NCBI RefSeq assembly: GCF_035582795.1
Contig: NC_134370.1
Span: 39,295,501-39,359,500 of the forward strand
Source of the DNA: Mycteria americana
Lineage: Eukaryota > Chordata > Aves > Ciconiiformes > Ciconiidae
DNA: 64,000 nucleotides
Direction of reading: 5' to 3'
Positions 1 through 38,612 of the stretch are shown here, piece by piece. A model generated the notes under the pieces. The model was given only the letters and a program-made list of their open reading frames with translations, did not search any database and was not told where the DNA came from. How positions within the stretch are numbered: position 1 is the stretch's first letter; every line of letters starts with the position of its first letter. A program made the position numbers and the translations under genes.

Positions 1-3000
1 GGCCTCGTAGGGGCTGATCCAGCAGCTTTGAGTAGTTTGGGTTTAGAAACACTGCATTCAGGGCAATCCCCTGGCATGTCCTCTCCGGTTATGGGATCAG
101 TGACGTGGATGAGTATTTGCCTTTGGGACTCCTGAAGGCTGATGTTCGATGGCTGGTTGTTACAGCTTTTGTGTAATGCCAGCGTTGCTGAATTAAACAT
201 GTCGCATAGGTGGCCCAGAGCAAGGAAGGGCTGGCACCGAAACCCAAGTCAGGTAACAGGCTTGTGGGGGAGCTGCAGGTCCTGGCTCTGGGGTGGGACT
301 GGCCTGCCAGGATCCTGGAGCCTGCACAGCTGGCGGAGGTTTCAAAGAAGTTACTCATTAAAAGAAAATGACCAAATGAACACCAACAGCAAAAGACAAC
401 GCAAACCACTGATAAAGAATAGGGAAGGGAAACGGCACGGGAAGGCTCTGGCTGCTCTTGGAAAGCTTTTCGGATGTGTCCCAGCACAGCACTGCCATTC
501 AGAAACAGCGGCTCTGCAGCTGATCAGCAGACTGGCTGATCTCTGTGCACTCCAACAGCCACCTTCAGCAGTCATTTCTGTTTCAGTGGCCAGGCTGTCG
601 AGTGGAGACTCTCCAGAGGGCAAGGGGGAGCCAGGCAGCGGGTCTTTCAAACACGTGGCAAACGTAAGTGCAAATTCTGACATTTTATCGTTTTGCAGGA
701 GACTCAGCCCCACTGCATTGTTACTTCTGAAGCACCAGAGCCCTGCGGCACCTGTCTGCCTGCATCTTTCTGCATACGGCCATGCATTATGTGCTCCAGA
801 TGTGGGATAAGGAGGAGGGAGCACAGCCAAGTCTTGGTTTCTCAGACAGGTAAGTCAGAGAAGAAGTGGGGAAGAGGAGCAAACAAGCTGGTTAGTCCCT
901 TTCCTGTGAAATGGTGTGGAGCCGGAGCCAGATGCTGCCTTCTTGTTGCATCTGTTCTGGTGCCCACTGCTGACTGCGTTCATGCTCCGTGCCCCTCAGA
1001 AGTGGGTGTGAGGGTTCCTCAAGTCAGCAGCCAGAGGCGATTCAGTTGTACAGCCACAGCCAATACCTGTGTGGTGCTTCCCTGAACGCTGTTACATAGC
1101 CGGAGCTGCACACCGCTGTCCCAGTCCATGGGAGGAAGCTTGGATGAGTTACTGGATGAGGGGGCATGTAAGGTATGCAGGAGGTCCCAAGGGAACCTCA
1201 AACTAGCTTTGTCTTTTGGGAGACGAGCCCAAGGAGAAGAGGCAGAGAGCATTGGGAAGGGAGGCTGGCAGTGATAAAGCTGCAGACAAGGAGGGGGAGC
1301 ACTGGTGAGAAATTAGGGTGATGTTTTGGGTTGAGCTAGAGGTGCCAGGCTGCTACTAGATGGTCCATTCCCCCCAGTCTGGGAACCAGCAAGTCCCTGC
1401 CTCTAGTGAACCTTTCTTGAACAGGGTGTCATCACTGGCACAAAGCAGTGGGGATGCTTGTGAAGCGAGGACTCCCCTGCAGGAGCACTTTGCAGGGCAG
1501 GACTGGAAGAGCTCGGGCCTGTCCTGCTGTTCAGACCGTGCTGGGGACTGGTCTGTCAGTCATGGGTGCAAAAGGGCCGCTGTCCCTGGAATTTGTTGTC
1601 AAGGAGCCCCAGTGAAGGGAAAACCAGGTTCAACAGTCCCACACTGTGTCTTGCACTGAGTGGAGCTGTTTGTGTCTCTGTTGGCTGAACCTGCCCTGGG
1701 TGGCACGCCGGTTTGCAGTCCTAGTGCTCCCCACCCTTAGAAACAGCCTGGCAGAAGTTGCTATAAAAAAGAGCAAAATAGCTATTCAGAAATAGCTTGG
1801 AAACATTGTGTAGAGCCCCTGTGTGGCTGTGCGTGGTGCTGTGCTTTTATACAGAGGCTTTTAGGGTTGCTCTGGAGGCAATTCCAGAACACAGCTTTCT
1901 TCGTCATCCCTTAGTTCCTGGTGGCTGATCCATGTGCTGCTGAACGGTAACAGAGAGGGAAAAAACGCCAGCAGGACTGCAGAGGATGCAAAACAGAGTG
2001 ACTGTTGCATGAGCTGTCTATGCAACGCCATGCAGGACATGCAGCCTGGAGAGGGTGGCTCTGGCCGGAGCGCAGAGCCCGGGCTGTTTGCAAAATCAAT
2101 TGGAATTAGTTGGGGGGGGAGCAGCTGGCAAAGTGCAGAGCCTGGGAAAAGAGGAGTCGGAAACTTTCCTGCTAGTTCGTCATTTGTTGTCCTAAAGCAA
2201 AAGTTTGTGAATAAAAAAGCAGTCTGACTGCTTTCCCAAAACGTGGCAGCCCCTTTGCCCTGCCCCGGGGATGAGCCACTCTCCTTCCTTCCACCCCTCC
2301 CCACACCAGTCTCCCGAGGCATTTTCAGTCCAGCTGCAAATAGCTTGGTTGCACCCAAACTTCAAGATCTGAAGACCAGGAAAAATGTAGGATTGAGTAA
2401 AACTAACAAATGCTATGCAACACCTCCACACACACAGAGTTATCTCTGGGAATTGCTGCTCAGGCTCAACAGCTGCAGAAGTGAGGAATTCCTGAAGTGG
2501 ATGTGCACAGCAGGTACCTGCAGGTTCTCCGACCTTGCTTTGACCCACTGTGGTTGCAAATACCCCCTCCCTATGCCAATTTTTCTCTCCCTAAAGATTT
2601 GAGAGATACAGGTGGTGTTTGCCACGGTGGTGAACTCTGACAACTGGTTTCTGAACCTCGTCTTGACCTCAGGATAAGTGGTTCCTGACTCCATGCATTC
2701 ATTTCTAACTCTGTAATGCTTAAATATAGAGCAGCCCTCGGGCTGTGATGAGTCACTCGCTCCTAATGACACTATCAGACTGTTGGCATCGTGCTCCTGT
2801 CAAACGGGAGGTAGAGCTGGGGGAAACACCCGTCCTGCAGCGGTGCAGCTGGGTGTGTGCCTGTGTCCCTCCACGCTAATGGTGGTGAACCCCATCCCGG
2901 ACGAAGCTGGAAACCCTCTTGGCATCGCGTTATCAATCAGCCACACCAAAGCAAACGCTGACCCTTGCATCCTGGGCTCGGCTCCTGGGAGGGAAGGACA

Positions 3001-5157
3001 GGGGCTGGTCCAGCTCCTTTTGTGCATTTCTTTTTCAGAGCACACTGTCATAGCCAGAGATGTGTAGTCGTGCACTTTGCCAGGATCCTTCCCTTTGTAT
3101 TCTGCTGGGGACGTGGGGGAGGACAGAGGATTGAGCGACTGAGCTCTTTTTCTATCAGTTTTGGCTGGCTCAATGAGTTGCTGGTTGATGTTTAAGCACG
3201 GCCTAGGCAGGGGGAATAGGCAGCTTGTGGTTAAGGTTAGTGAGTAATCTGTGGCTGGTTCAAAGCCTAGTTTGGGAGCCAGATGAGTCACTGATTATCG
3301 GCACGAGGAATGTAGCTCAATGATGAAATGCCCGAGTCCCTCACAGAGGCAGGTCGGAGTCCAGCAGCTGGAGGAGGATGGGTGGGTGGTTAAAAACCCT
3401 CTCTCTCAGGGGGGCTGCGCTCAAGTTCGTGGTCTGGTCCAGTCTCTCCAGGAGTCCCTGGACAGATCACTTCAGCCTTGTGCTGCCTTCCCCATCCGTG
3501 GGTGCGGACACTGTCAGACCCTTTCCTTTCTCTTCCTCTCGTCCTGCCCTGCGGTGACTCACAGGCCTTTTTCCCTGTCCCTGACCCTGCCCTGCCTTGT
3601 TTAGCTGCAGCTGCTGCAGCTCTTACCCAGGTGGGGTTCCTCCCATGGTCATGATCCCCCATGGTCATGCTCTGGGTGCAGCTGTGCTGGAAGAGCCCCG
3701 GATACCCAGGTAGGATGGTGGGAAGCCACAGTGCATAAGCACTGGTCGGGGTAGCACAGGGCTGAACCACAAGCCTTCCCTTCCTCTGTGGGAGGGGGCC
3801 AAGCCCACCTAGGCACCCCCGAAATCCTGGGCGGGTGCCTCAGGCCACACGCAGAAGGTAGGGCAGCCCCTCTCTTGCCTCAGAAAGGAAGGCTCTGAGC
3901 TGCATCTTGCCCCCGGAGGCTCCTGTGCTAAAGCCCCTGCGCTGCTGGCTTGGTAATAGCAGCTCGGCGGCCAGGCTGACAGCACGAGCCTCACACCTAC
4001 TCGCAAAGGGGCAGCCCTGTTTGCCCCACAAACACCCAAAAAGCTCAGAGGGCTGGAGTAAGCCCTGTCCTCTGAAAGGACAGAGCCATCTGGCTGCCCA
4101 CGTTCTCCTGGTGTTGGCCCACCTTGCTGAGAGGGGCACGGCAGCAGTTTAGCAGCATGCACAGAGTAGCTGGGGATGGAATTAATTCACGTTTCCAAAA
4201 TAAAAAAATGCTGGTATGCTTTAGACTTACTTCCTATCCCGTGGCTGCCAAATCTGTGACCACATTAGCTGTGTCTGCGGGCTGCATGGGGAAGGGAGGG
4301 AGGTTCCCTAACTGCAAGCCCAGTGCTCTATCAGCAGCGCAAGGCTCCATTCCACAGGCAAAAGGATCAAGGCTCCTAACCAGCCCTTGCCGTGCTTTTT
4401 TTTGCAGGTTCCCGATGACCACAAATTTAAGTATGCGCTCCACTGTTTTGAGAGAGTGAAGCAGAGGAACGGCTGTAGTGTATAAACTGCAGGTGTCTTG
4501 ATTACAGAAGACATCAGCCTGACCTTCCTACATGTAGGTGCTCTGTCCCCCTATCGTGCTGCGGGTGTCTGTGTCGCAGGCTAGTCTCAGCTTTCTTTCC
4601 CTCCCTAGAACTATTCTGAATAACTGGTTGTTTGACCACTTGGCTTCAGGAAACGGAAGTATTTGTCATCCCTGGAAAAGGGTCTCTTAGCAGCTGGCCC
4701 ATTTTGAGTTTCACGCCAGGAGTGCGTGCAGTTCCCACGTCACTATTAAATCCCCCACCAGCTACTGCCATAGATCGCTGCATTAGGGAGACAAGGGGCT
4801 GAGCCACACTCCTCCCTAAGAGCAGTGCAGCTCCTTTTTGTGCACAACATGCTTTCAGCCCAGCATTACCTGCCCTACCCTTTTGCAGTCCATTAGTGCT
4901 GTGTGTTTCCAACTGCGGCACAAAGTTTCGGTCTGAGAACGTGTTTAGTAGTAACTTGTGATATGAGCATCTTCTGCACCTGCCCGCCTAGAGTATGAAG
5001 TGAAACTAATGAGCTGTTTCCCAGGAACACATATGGTGGTAAAAATCTGTGTGATCAGATTTACAACAGCCATATACGAGGAGTTTGATGTGGAGGATTT
5101 TTCACTGCTAATGGCAGTGGCTTTTATTTTAAGCCTGTTTTTTTTTACATTAAAAAT
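1..5157. other. Region left of P4HA1: no recognised gene, a few exon-like islands
   Basis: This GC-richer stretch contains many short frames but none I recognise. PLA2G12B and OIT3, expected next in the human order, were looked for by motif and not found. Splice-like signals occur on the plus strand: acceptor cgttttgcag before 699 with donor CAGACAG|gtaagt near 849, and acceptor cttttttttgcag before 4409. They may belong to an unknown or non-coding transcript. Nothing else is supported. Confidence 0.3.
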
Positions 5158-8100
5158 TTTATTACAAAAAAATTTAACAGTAAGGCAGTTTCTCAATTGT
5201 CAGTCACTGTGAGCCAAACAGTTTTCAATCATCTTTAATACAAAACTAGATTCACACAGGAGCCACGCTCTTGATCCAAAAGCCCTTTGAGAAATGAAGG
5301 GGTAAGGCAGAAAGCAGCAGCACCACCTGTGTAATCCCTTACACACTTCATGTTGGGTGCATGAACACTACTGCACTGGAGAAAGAGGAAATACGGACTG
5401 TCTGCAGTTTACAAAAAATAAGCTTACCCTTTCTCTTCTAATAATCTGGAACATTTTGGTCTGATGTACCTCCACAGACTTGAGTTTTAGTTTTGAGGGC
5501 TTTTTTTTTTTTTTTAAACCAAGTGAAATTTTCCACTGTCAAAAGACAAACTTTTTCTTCCCCAAAGACTTGCAAGTCGAGTAGTTCACTGCTTTAAAAA
5601 GTCATGCACTGAAACGTTTTTACTCCCCGAGCAACACCACTTAGAGACCATTCTTCAAATGCTGTTTAACACTGGAAGTACTTGATGGTAGTTGAGGGGA
5701 GGGAGGTAACTGTTTAGCAAACTTCCCCAGACATTCCACAACTGCTCTCAAGCTTGCTATTCATCTTTTGGTGTTGGTTGAAGAGATGGGGGGAAGAAAA
5801 AAAAAACCACAAACCCATTGCTTAATATGACAAAACTGTGATTTCTCATTGCTTCAACCCTTCCTTTCTTCATTCAACGTGTAAGAGATCAGTGTTTTCT
5901 TCCACTACGGCAGTACCTAAAGCAGTCACTGACACTTTTTATTCAGTATTTCTCTTTTACCTTACGTAAATTCTATAATTTTTAGCTTTTAAGTTATTTT
6001 AATGTGTCAAGTAACTCCTCTGCTCACTTCAGAAAAAAAACAGCTGTAATAGCAAAACCAGATGCTGTTTTCCAAACATGTTCATGGTGGCAACACATTG
6101 ATTTTGTTCTGTGCTTGTTAACTATGCAGGATTGGCTTTTCTAAAAGCATTTATAGGTGCCTCGGAGCTACTGAGAGAAAATTAGTGCCCCGAAGTAAGA
6201 CTTGTAACACAACATTGTTCGTTGTAATCTTTTACTTGCAGGAAAGTGGCAAGACTTACCTGCAGCCATGGTTGCCTTTTATTGGAGCTTAAGAAAGTAA
6301 AAAAGAGGGCAAAGAGAAAACCATGGATGGGAATGGAGACATATGTACTGACACAGTGCAAAAGGGAGAAAACTCAGGTAAGTAGAAATGTTATGGGTTG
6401 GGGTTTTTTTAGTGATTACAATTTAGTGATGAAAAATATGCTCTGATGACCCATTTATCTGGTGAATCTATATCAGATACTGCTCTAGTGTACCAGCTAT
6501 TTTGAATAAATTAGCAGTACACACATGAGGTGGAGCTATTTCTGATTTTTCTTTTTATTTGTTTTCTTAAGTGCTGGATGGACTTCGTTTCACATCTGCC
6601 AAAAGCACAGGCAAAATGCAAGAAGGTGCAGGGCTAAGGATAAACAGTTACGTAGGTCCCATTGCTTACAGGCTCAGTAGAAATTTAACAATGCATTTTC
6701 CAGCAAAGATTTTAAAGTGTCTTCTGAAAGTATGCAGTTTCTCAAACTATAGTACCTTAAACTGCATTCTCGGTATTCCAGAGGTATTTCTAACACATTA
6801 ACAGTTGGTTTCATCTACATTTTGGCTCAATTTTCAACATTTTATTGATGCAGAAAATCCAATTAACTAAAATTGGAATTTTTTCCTTGGTAAAGACTTC
6901 AGGCTTGACCCCTAAATCAGTAAAACTGTCATCATCCAGAAAATCAGGCTGTTTAGGTAGAGTCTGGTGCAGCTCACTTTGCTTCTTGTCCTCATGCTAC
7001 TGGAATATTGAGACATTTTGCTAAAAATCCTGCTGTTGAAGAGAAACAGCTTAGGAAAGCGAACCTCCCTGCTTAGCTCTTCCTGTGCTGGGGGGCAGCG
7101 GGGACAGCAGTTATTCCTCCCACGGGAATCTGACGAGCAGAACAAAAGTTCAACAGCTACAGCAACCACAGTCTCATCTCCCTCGGAGGTTTCAACATCA
7201 TCTCAGCATAAGGGTGACTCAAGGTCCCTGAAAGTCACTGTGAGTGAGTTCTTCCAGTGAGGGCACCGCTGACTTTGGGGACACTTTTTCTGCATGGGTG
7301 GCATGAATCAGAACGGCTCCAGCCCTGGCTCGTGGGAAGAGCAGCAGTGAAGTGAGCAGCACCAGAGCCTCTGGAGGAGGACCCTTCCCAGCGCTTCCTC
7401 GCTCACGAGTGCCAGCGACAGCTAAAGAGAGGGGAGGCGGCGTGAGGTACGTCGCTGCAGTGGAGGCGGCCTCCGCAAGGTGAGCAACACCAAACCATCC
7501 AGAGCAGGTACCTTGTCTGGCATCCTGTGCAAACAGTTGCCCCATGACTAAAGGCATGTCACTGCTGCAGCCTGCATTCGGCATCCGCAGCAGAAAAACA
7601 CATTTGCAAAATAAAAAACATCTAAAAAAGATTTAGGATTATAAATAGGCCATCTATTTCTCACAAAACCTTGAGAACTGGGAGGACGAGGGTGGAGAGC
7701 ATTCTGTGAGGACTACATCTTACCTCATCACCTGAAGTCTCATAACCAATTTGAAATTCCAGTGTCCTAAGGCACAATTATGTTGATTGATGGAGATGGT
7801 AACATTCCTATCCCCGCTGCCCAAGGAACAGATGTAAGAGTTGACTACTAAGACAGAATAAAAGCAGCATTTGTTTATGTGGACAAACGTTAAAGAAAAA
7901 AAATGGAGGGAAGATGGGCTGTAATTGTTGTCAGGCTGCTCTGATGCAGGCATGTGTTTGAAGCATCACATCTCTGCTTATGTAACTGCTGGCTCACATT
8001 TTCAAGGTTAAGAGCCAAATCCCCCACAGAGGGTGAGAAGGAAGATAGTTTAAAAATTGAGGCTTTTGCGGAAGTGGAAAAACAGGCTAAAACATGACAA

Positions 8101-8624
8101 TAACCTGTTCCGCAGAGAAACACAAACCATGCCCGGCAGTTCTCAACAGCAGTGGTCAGGCACTCTAGAAAAGCAAGGAGTCGAATGTCTGGAAACTGAG
8201 GAATATGAACTGGTTTAATTCAGCCTTCCTTAGAAGGGAGCCCTCCCATTAAATCATCCCGCCCTTAGCAGACTGACAGTTGTGAGGAGGACTCTAAGTG
8301 AACCATCACTGGCTTTCCGTGCTGATCAGAGGGGGCGATGGTGAAGGGAACACCACACACAACACCGCTGTTAGTTGTGGCCCTGATCTGTATTTTGTCC
8401 TTTTTTTTTTTTTCTGTAACACTCATAGACCTTAGTATATTCTGTTCATAAAACCTTAAGGGGATCTTTTAAGGGAACTAAAAGCATGTTTGTTTTGTCC
8501 ACAGATAAAACACCGGTGTAGTTGAAGACTGAACCTGTAGTGGAGTGTTAGTCATTTGTAAACTGTAGGAGATGTGTGCATTTTACACAAACTGAATACA
8601 GAGGAGACAAAGGACGAGCCTGCA
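5158..8624 (-). other. P4HA1: P4HA1 3' UTR and immediate 3' flank; poly(A) site unresolved
   Basis: No protein-coding feature is convincing here. AATAAA hexamers on the minus strand occur at 6846-6841, 6559-6554, 6283-6278, 5943-5938 and 5163-5158, so the transcript end cannot be chosen by eye. The first of these would give a 3' UTR of about 1.8 kb. Moderately AT-rich sequence with several T-runs fits UTR or flank. The 80-residue plus-strand frame at 7018-7260 is Ser/Thr-rich and resembles no family I know. Confidence 0.4.
6242..6377 (+). ncRNA. Possible non-coding exon antisense to the P4HA1 3' region
   Basis: A 136-nt interval is bounded by a good acceptor (cttttacttgcag) and a consensus donor (ACTCAG|gtaagt), both on the plus strand. 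The reading frames through it are not family-like. A further acceptor-like tattt/cttaag lies near 6571. It could be one exon of an antisense lncRNA. The evidence is splice-site text only. Confidence 0.25.
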
Positions 8625-35777
<27,153 letters not shown>

Positions 35778-36642
35778 AGTTGAGTAGCTGTCACCTCACC
35801 ACGTACCTACAAAAGAAACATAAAGTAGGTAAAACATCCCTATTCACCAGAGAGTTGAATCTACCTTCAAAAGAGACAGCTTATTCTCTTGGGGCTGCCA
35901 CTAGTTCTTGAGGTAGCAGAATCTTGATAAGCTTGAGCAGCTCTCAGAGATGACTGATGCCCTTCTGCAGACTTTTATACTTTTGTCTTTTGTGGTAAGA
36001 GAAGAAAGAATAGCTTGGAGACAGGGTCTTCACAAACACTCTTCATCTTTTTTATATCTGAGACACACTATAGATAGACCTGCTTCACAAAAAGCACCAA
36101 AAAACCCAAGACCAAACATATGAAAAAAACCATAATACCAAGTTAAAATACATATTGTAAAGTTCATTCACCCAATGGGAAAAAAAAAAAAAGTTTCCTT
36201 TGATCGGTCAAAAAGATGCCAGTGGAACAGGCCTAAATGAAAAACTATACAACCAGTCCACAGAGTAAGTCACTTGCATGCTGCTGCTCTTCAGCTGCCA
36301 CCATCATGAAGCCAGTCTCCATACTGATACAAAAGGTTTCTCTGTCGGCTGGTTCACAGTCCCTGGGTAAGTCCATAGCAGGCTTACAGGCAGCACTTTC
36401 TCCCACAAACAGCTGCCAACCTCTCAGCCTTTCAAGATCCTGAACCCTTTTAACAGACTAGGATTTCCTCGCTACTGCATACTTTAAAAGTAATTATGCT
36501 GTCTTGGAATTCACAAGATTTACTTTTTTCCAGGCGTGAAAGCTTAAACTCTCAGGTATTGTATCTGCTCAGAAAAATTAAACCAACCGCATGTACTAAC
36601 AGAAACTGTTTTACAACTCATCCAACAGCAAGACAACTAATG

Positions 36643-36667
36643 AAGAAAAAAAAAAGGGGGGGGGGAA
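36643..36667 (+). repeat. A-run followed by G-run
   Basis: An A-run is followed directly by a G-run inside P4HA1 intron 1. It is a mononucleotide composite with no coding meaning. A similar A-run then C-run is at 37378-37409. Confidence 0.75.
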
Positions 36668-38430
36668 GAAACATCAAAAGGCAAGTCCAGCTACAAAGTG
36701 GCTCAGCCTATTTAGGGAAGAAAGTAACATGCTTTTGATCAAGTTGACAGTACTGGTAGCGAACAACATAAAACCAGGTGTGCCATTCACACAAGGTGTA
36801 AACAAAATCAGGAAAGCACAAAGTCACACCCAAAGAAAAATCACCCCACCCAGAAGTGGAGATATTAACAGGAAATATTCCCTTGACTCCAGAGTGCAGG
36901 ATTTCTTCTCATATTGCACCTGAAGGGTCAAGGAAGCAGTTCCCTCCTTTCCTTTCCACCTCTAGCACTACAGAAAGAATGCTACTAGGGTTTAGATTTA
37001 CTGACTGTGGACTGCCTCTTGGACAGGGCAAGCACAGTTTCACTGGCACTAACAGGAACAGCAGGAAACTCATATGAGCCTAGAAAAGCAGCACGATCTC
37101 CAACTCTTGTAAATCATCTGAAACCTGCATGACCAAAATTGAAGGGCTGAAACATTTTGACACATTCACGGGCAGAAAGTAAGTTGTAAAGTAAAAACTT
37201 GGAGGGAAGCCTGGAGTCCTGCTTTCTCCCCAGTAGAGTCAGGCACCTCAGTCTCACCAGAGCTCTAAACCAGCCCTGCTGTCCACAGCAGCATTCCTCA
37301 CCTCCTCCTCGCTTGCTCGTCCCCTCCACAGGCAGCCAGGCAACATGCCAAATCAGACTATTTCAAACATAACTAATTAAAAAAAAAAAAATCACCCCCC
37401 CCCCCCCCAATCACTCATTTCACCCTGCTTCAGTTCTGATACAGTTCACTATATAGCCATGTAACATCCATGCCAGTACAAGAGGGCATGGAACTGGAGG
37501 CAGGAACTAGCAGCCAAAGACAGCAAAGGAAGGCAAAATTGTTTCTGGTAGCAGCACAGGTTTAACCCATTTGTGAAACTCCAGCCCTAAACACAATGAA
37601 CGAATATACAACCCTCCAGCCAGCCTGTAACACTTAGCTAGCTTTCAGCATAAACCAGGGATCATGGCAACATCTATACAACTGTACCTCCCTCTTCTGT
37701 GACTAACGTCAGTCTCGTTAAACAAGAGCTCCAATTGAGTAATTGCTGTAAATTAATAGGTCATACCTGGAAGCAAGTTTTCTTGCTGGCGAATTTCACT
37801 CTTTACTTAAAAGAAGCTGTATCCACATGCTCAAGGACACTAATGTGTACCCGCACTCCTATTAAAAACACTGCTCAATTCGTATTTTGCTCTGCAGAAA
37901 GCCAAGTGCCTCCTGCTCATTCAGCACTCAAGCTAATACATCTGTGAATCAATTACAAAGCACAAACAGTTCTACTACATGATAAATATTTGCTAACATT
38001 ATCTATACTCAGAATTCATTGAGCTATTTGTTTACTGCACTCAGTGAAACACAAGGAAAGCTTCAGAAAGTTTACTTTTTACTATTAATCAATATGAAAC
38101 TTTTCTAAAACACAAACAAAACAAAAAAACACCAAAAAGGTGATGAAAATGATGTCTCCTCTCCACCTAAGGCTCTTGGTGACAGTCTTCCACCTTGCAC
38201 AATAGGGTGATGCCTTAAAGCCTGTTTGAGTAGCATGCGTTGAAAACAGTTTTTCCTCTTGTCTACCTGCCTTTACAGCCTGCTCCAGCAACTGGGCTGA
38301 CTCTGAACACAGTTGCAACCCTATTCCCTCCTCATACCTTCACAGGCATACAGCAGAATGAGCGAGCAGCAATGGTCACAAATTGCAACAAGGGAAATTC
38401 TAAGTAGGTACAAAAAACCCCCCAGTTTCT

Positions 38431-38612
38431 CACAGTGACAGCAGTTAGGCACTAGAAGAGGTTGCCCAGAGAAACTGGATTTCCCATTCTTGGAAGAATT
38501 TCAAAACTAAATGGGACAAGCCCACATGCAGACTAACCTAACCTCCAAGCTCACCCAGCCTCAAACAGGAGGTTAGGCTAGATGACGTCCAGAGGTCACT
38601 TCCAACTTCATT
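38431..38612 (+). mobile_element. Degraded CR1 LINE 3' end
   Basis: The stretch contains gaggttgcccagagaaactg, ttcttggaagaatttc, aggaggttaggctagatgac and ggtcacttccaac. These correspond in order to the conserved 3' end of avian CR1 elements (in the order ggttgcccagagaggctg, ctggaggtgttc, ctagatgat, ggtcccttccaac). It lies in P4HA1 intron 1, is truncated at the 5' end as CR1 copies usually are, and is strongly diverged. Confidence 0.75.

Noticed and set aside
664-698. 35-nt interval between a gtaagt donor and a ttttgcag acceptor
   Set aside because: Too short to be a vertebrate intron, so the two signals cannot both be used as a pair.
142-810. 222-residue plus-strand open frame at the left end
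   Set aside because: No recognisable family. It is interrupted by plausible splice signals and overlapped by equally long minus-strand frames in GC-richer DNA. A chance frame is more likely.
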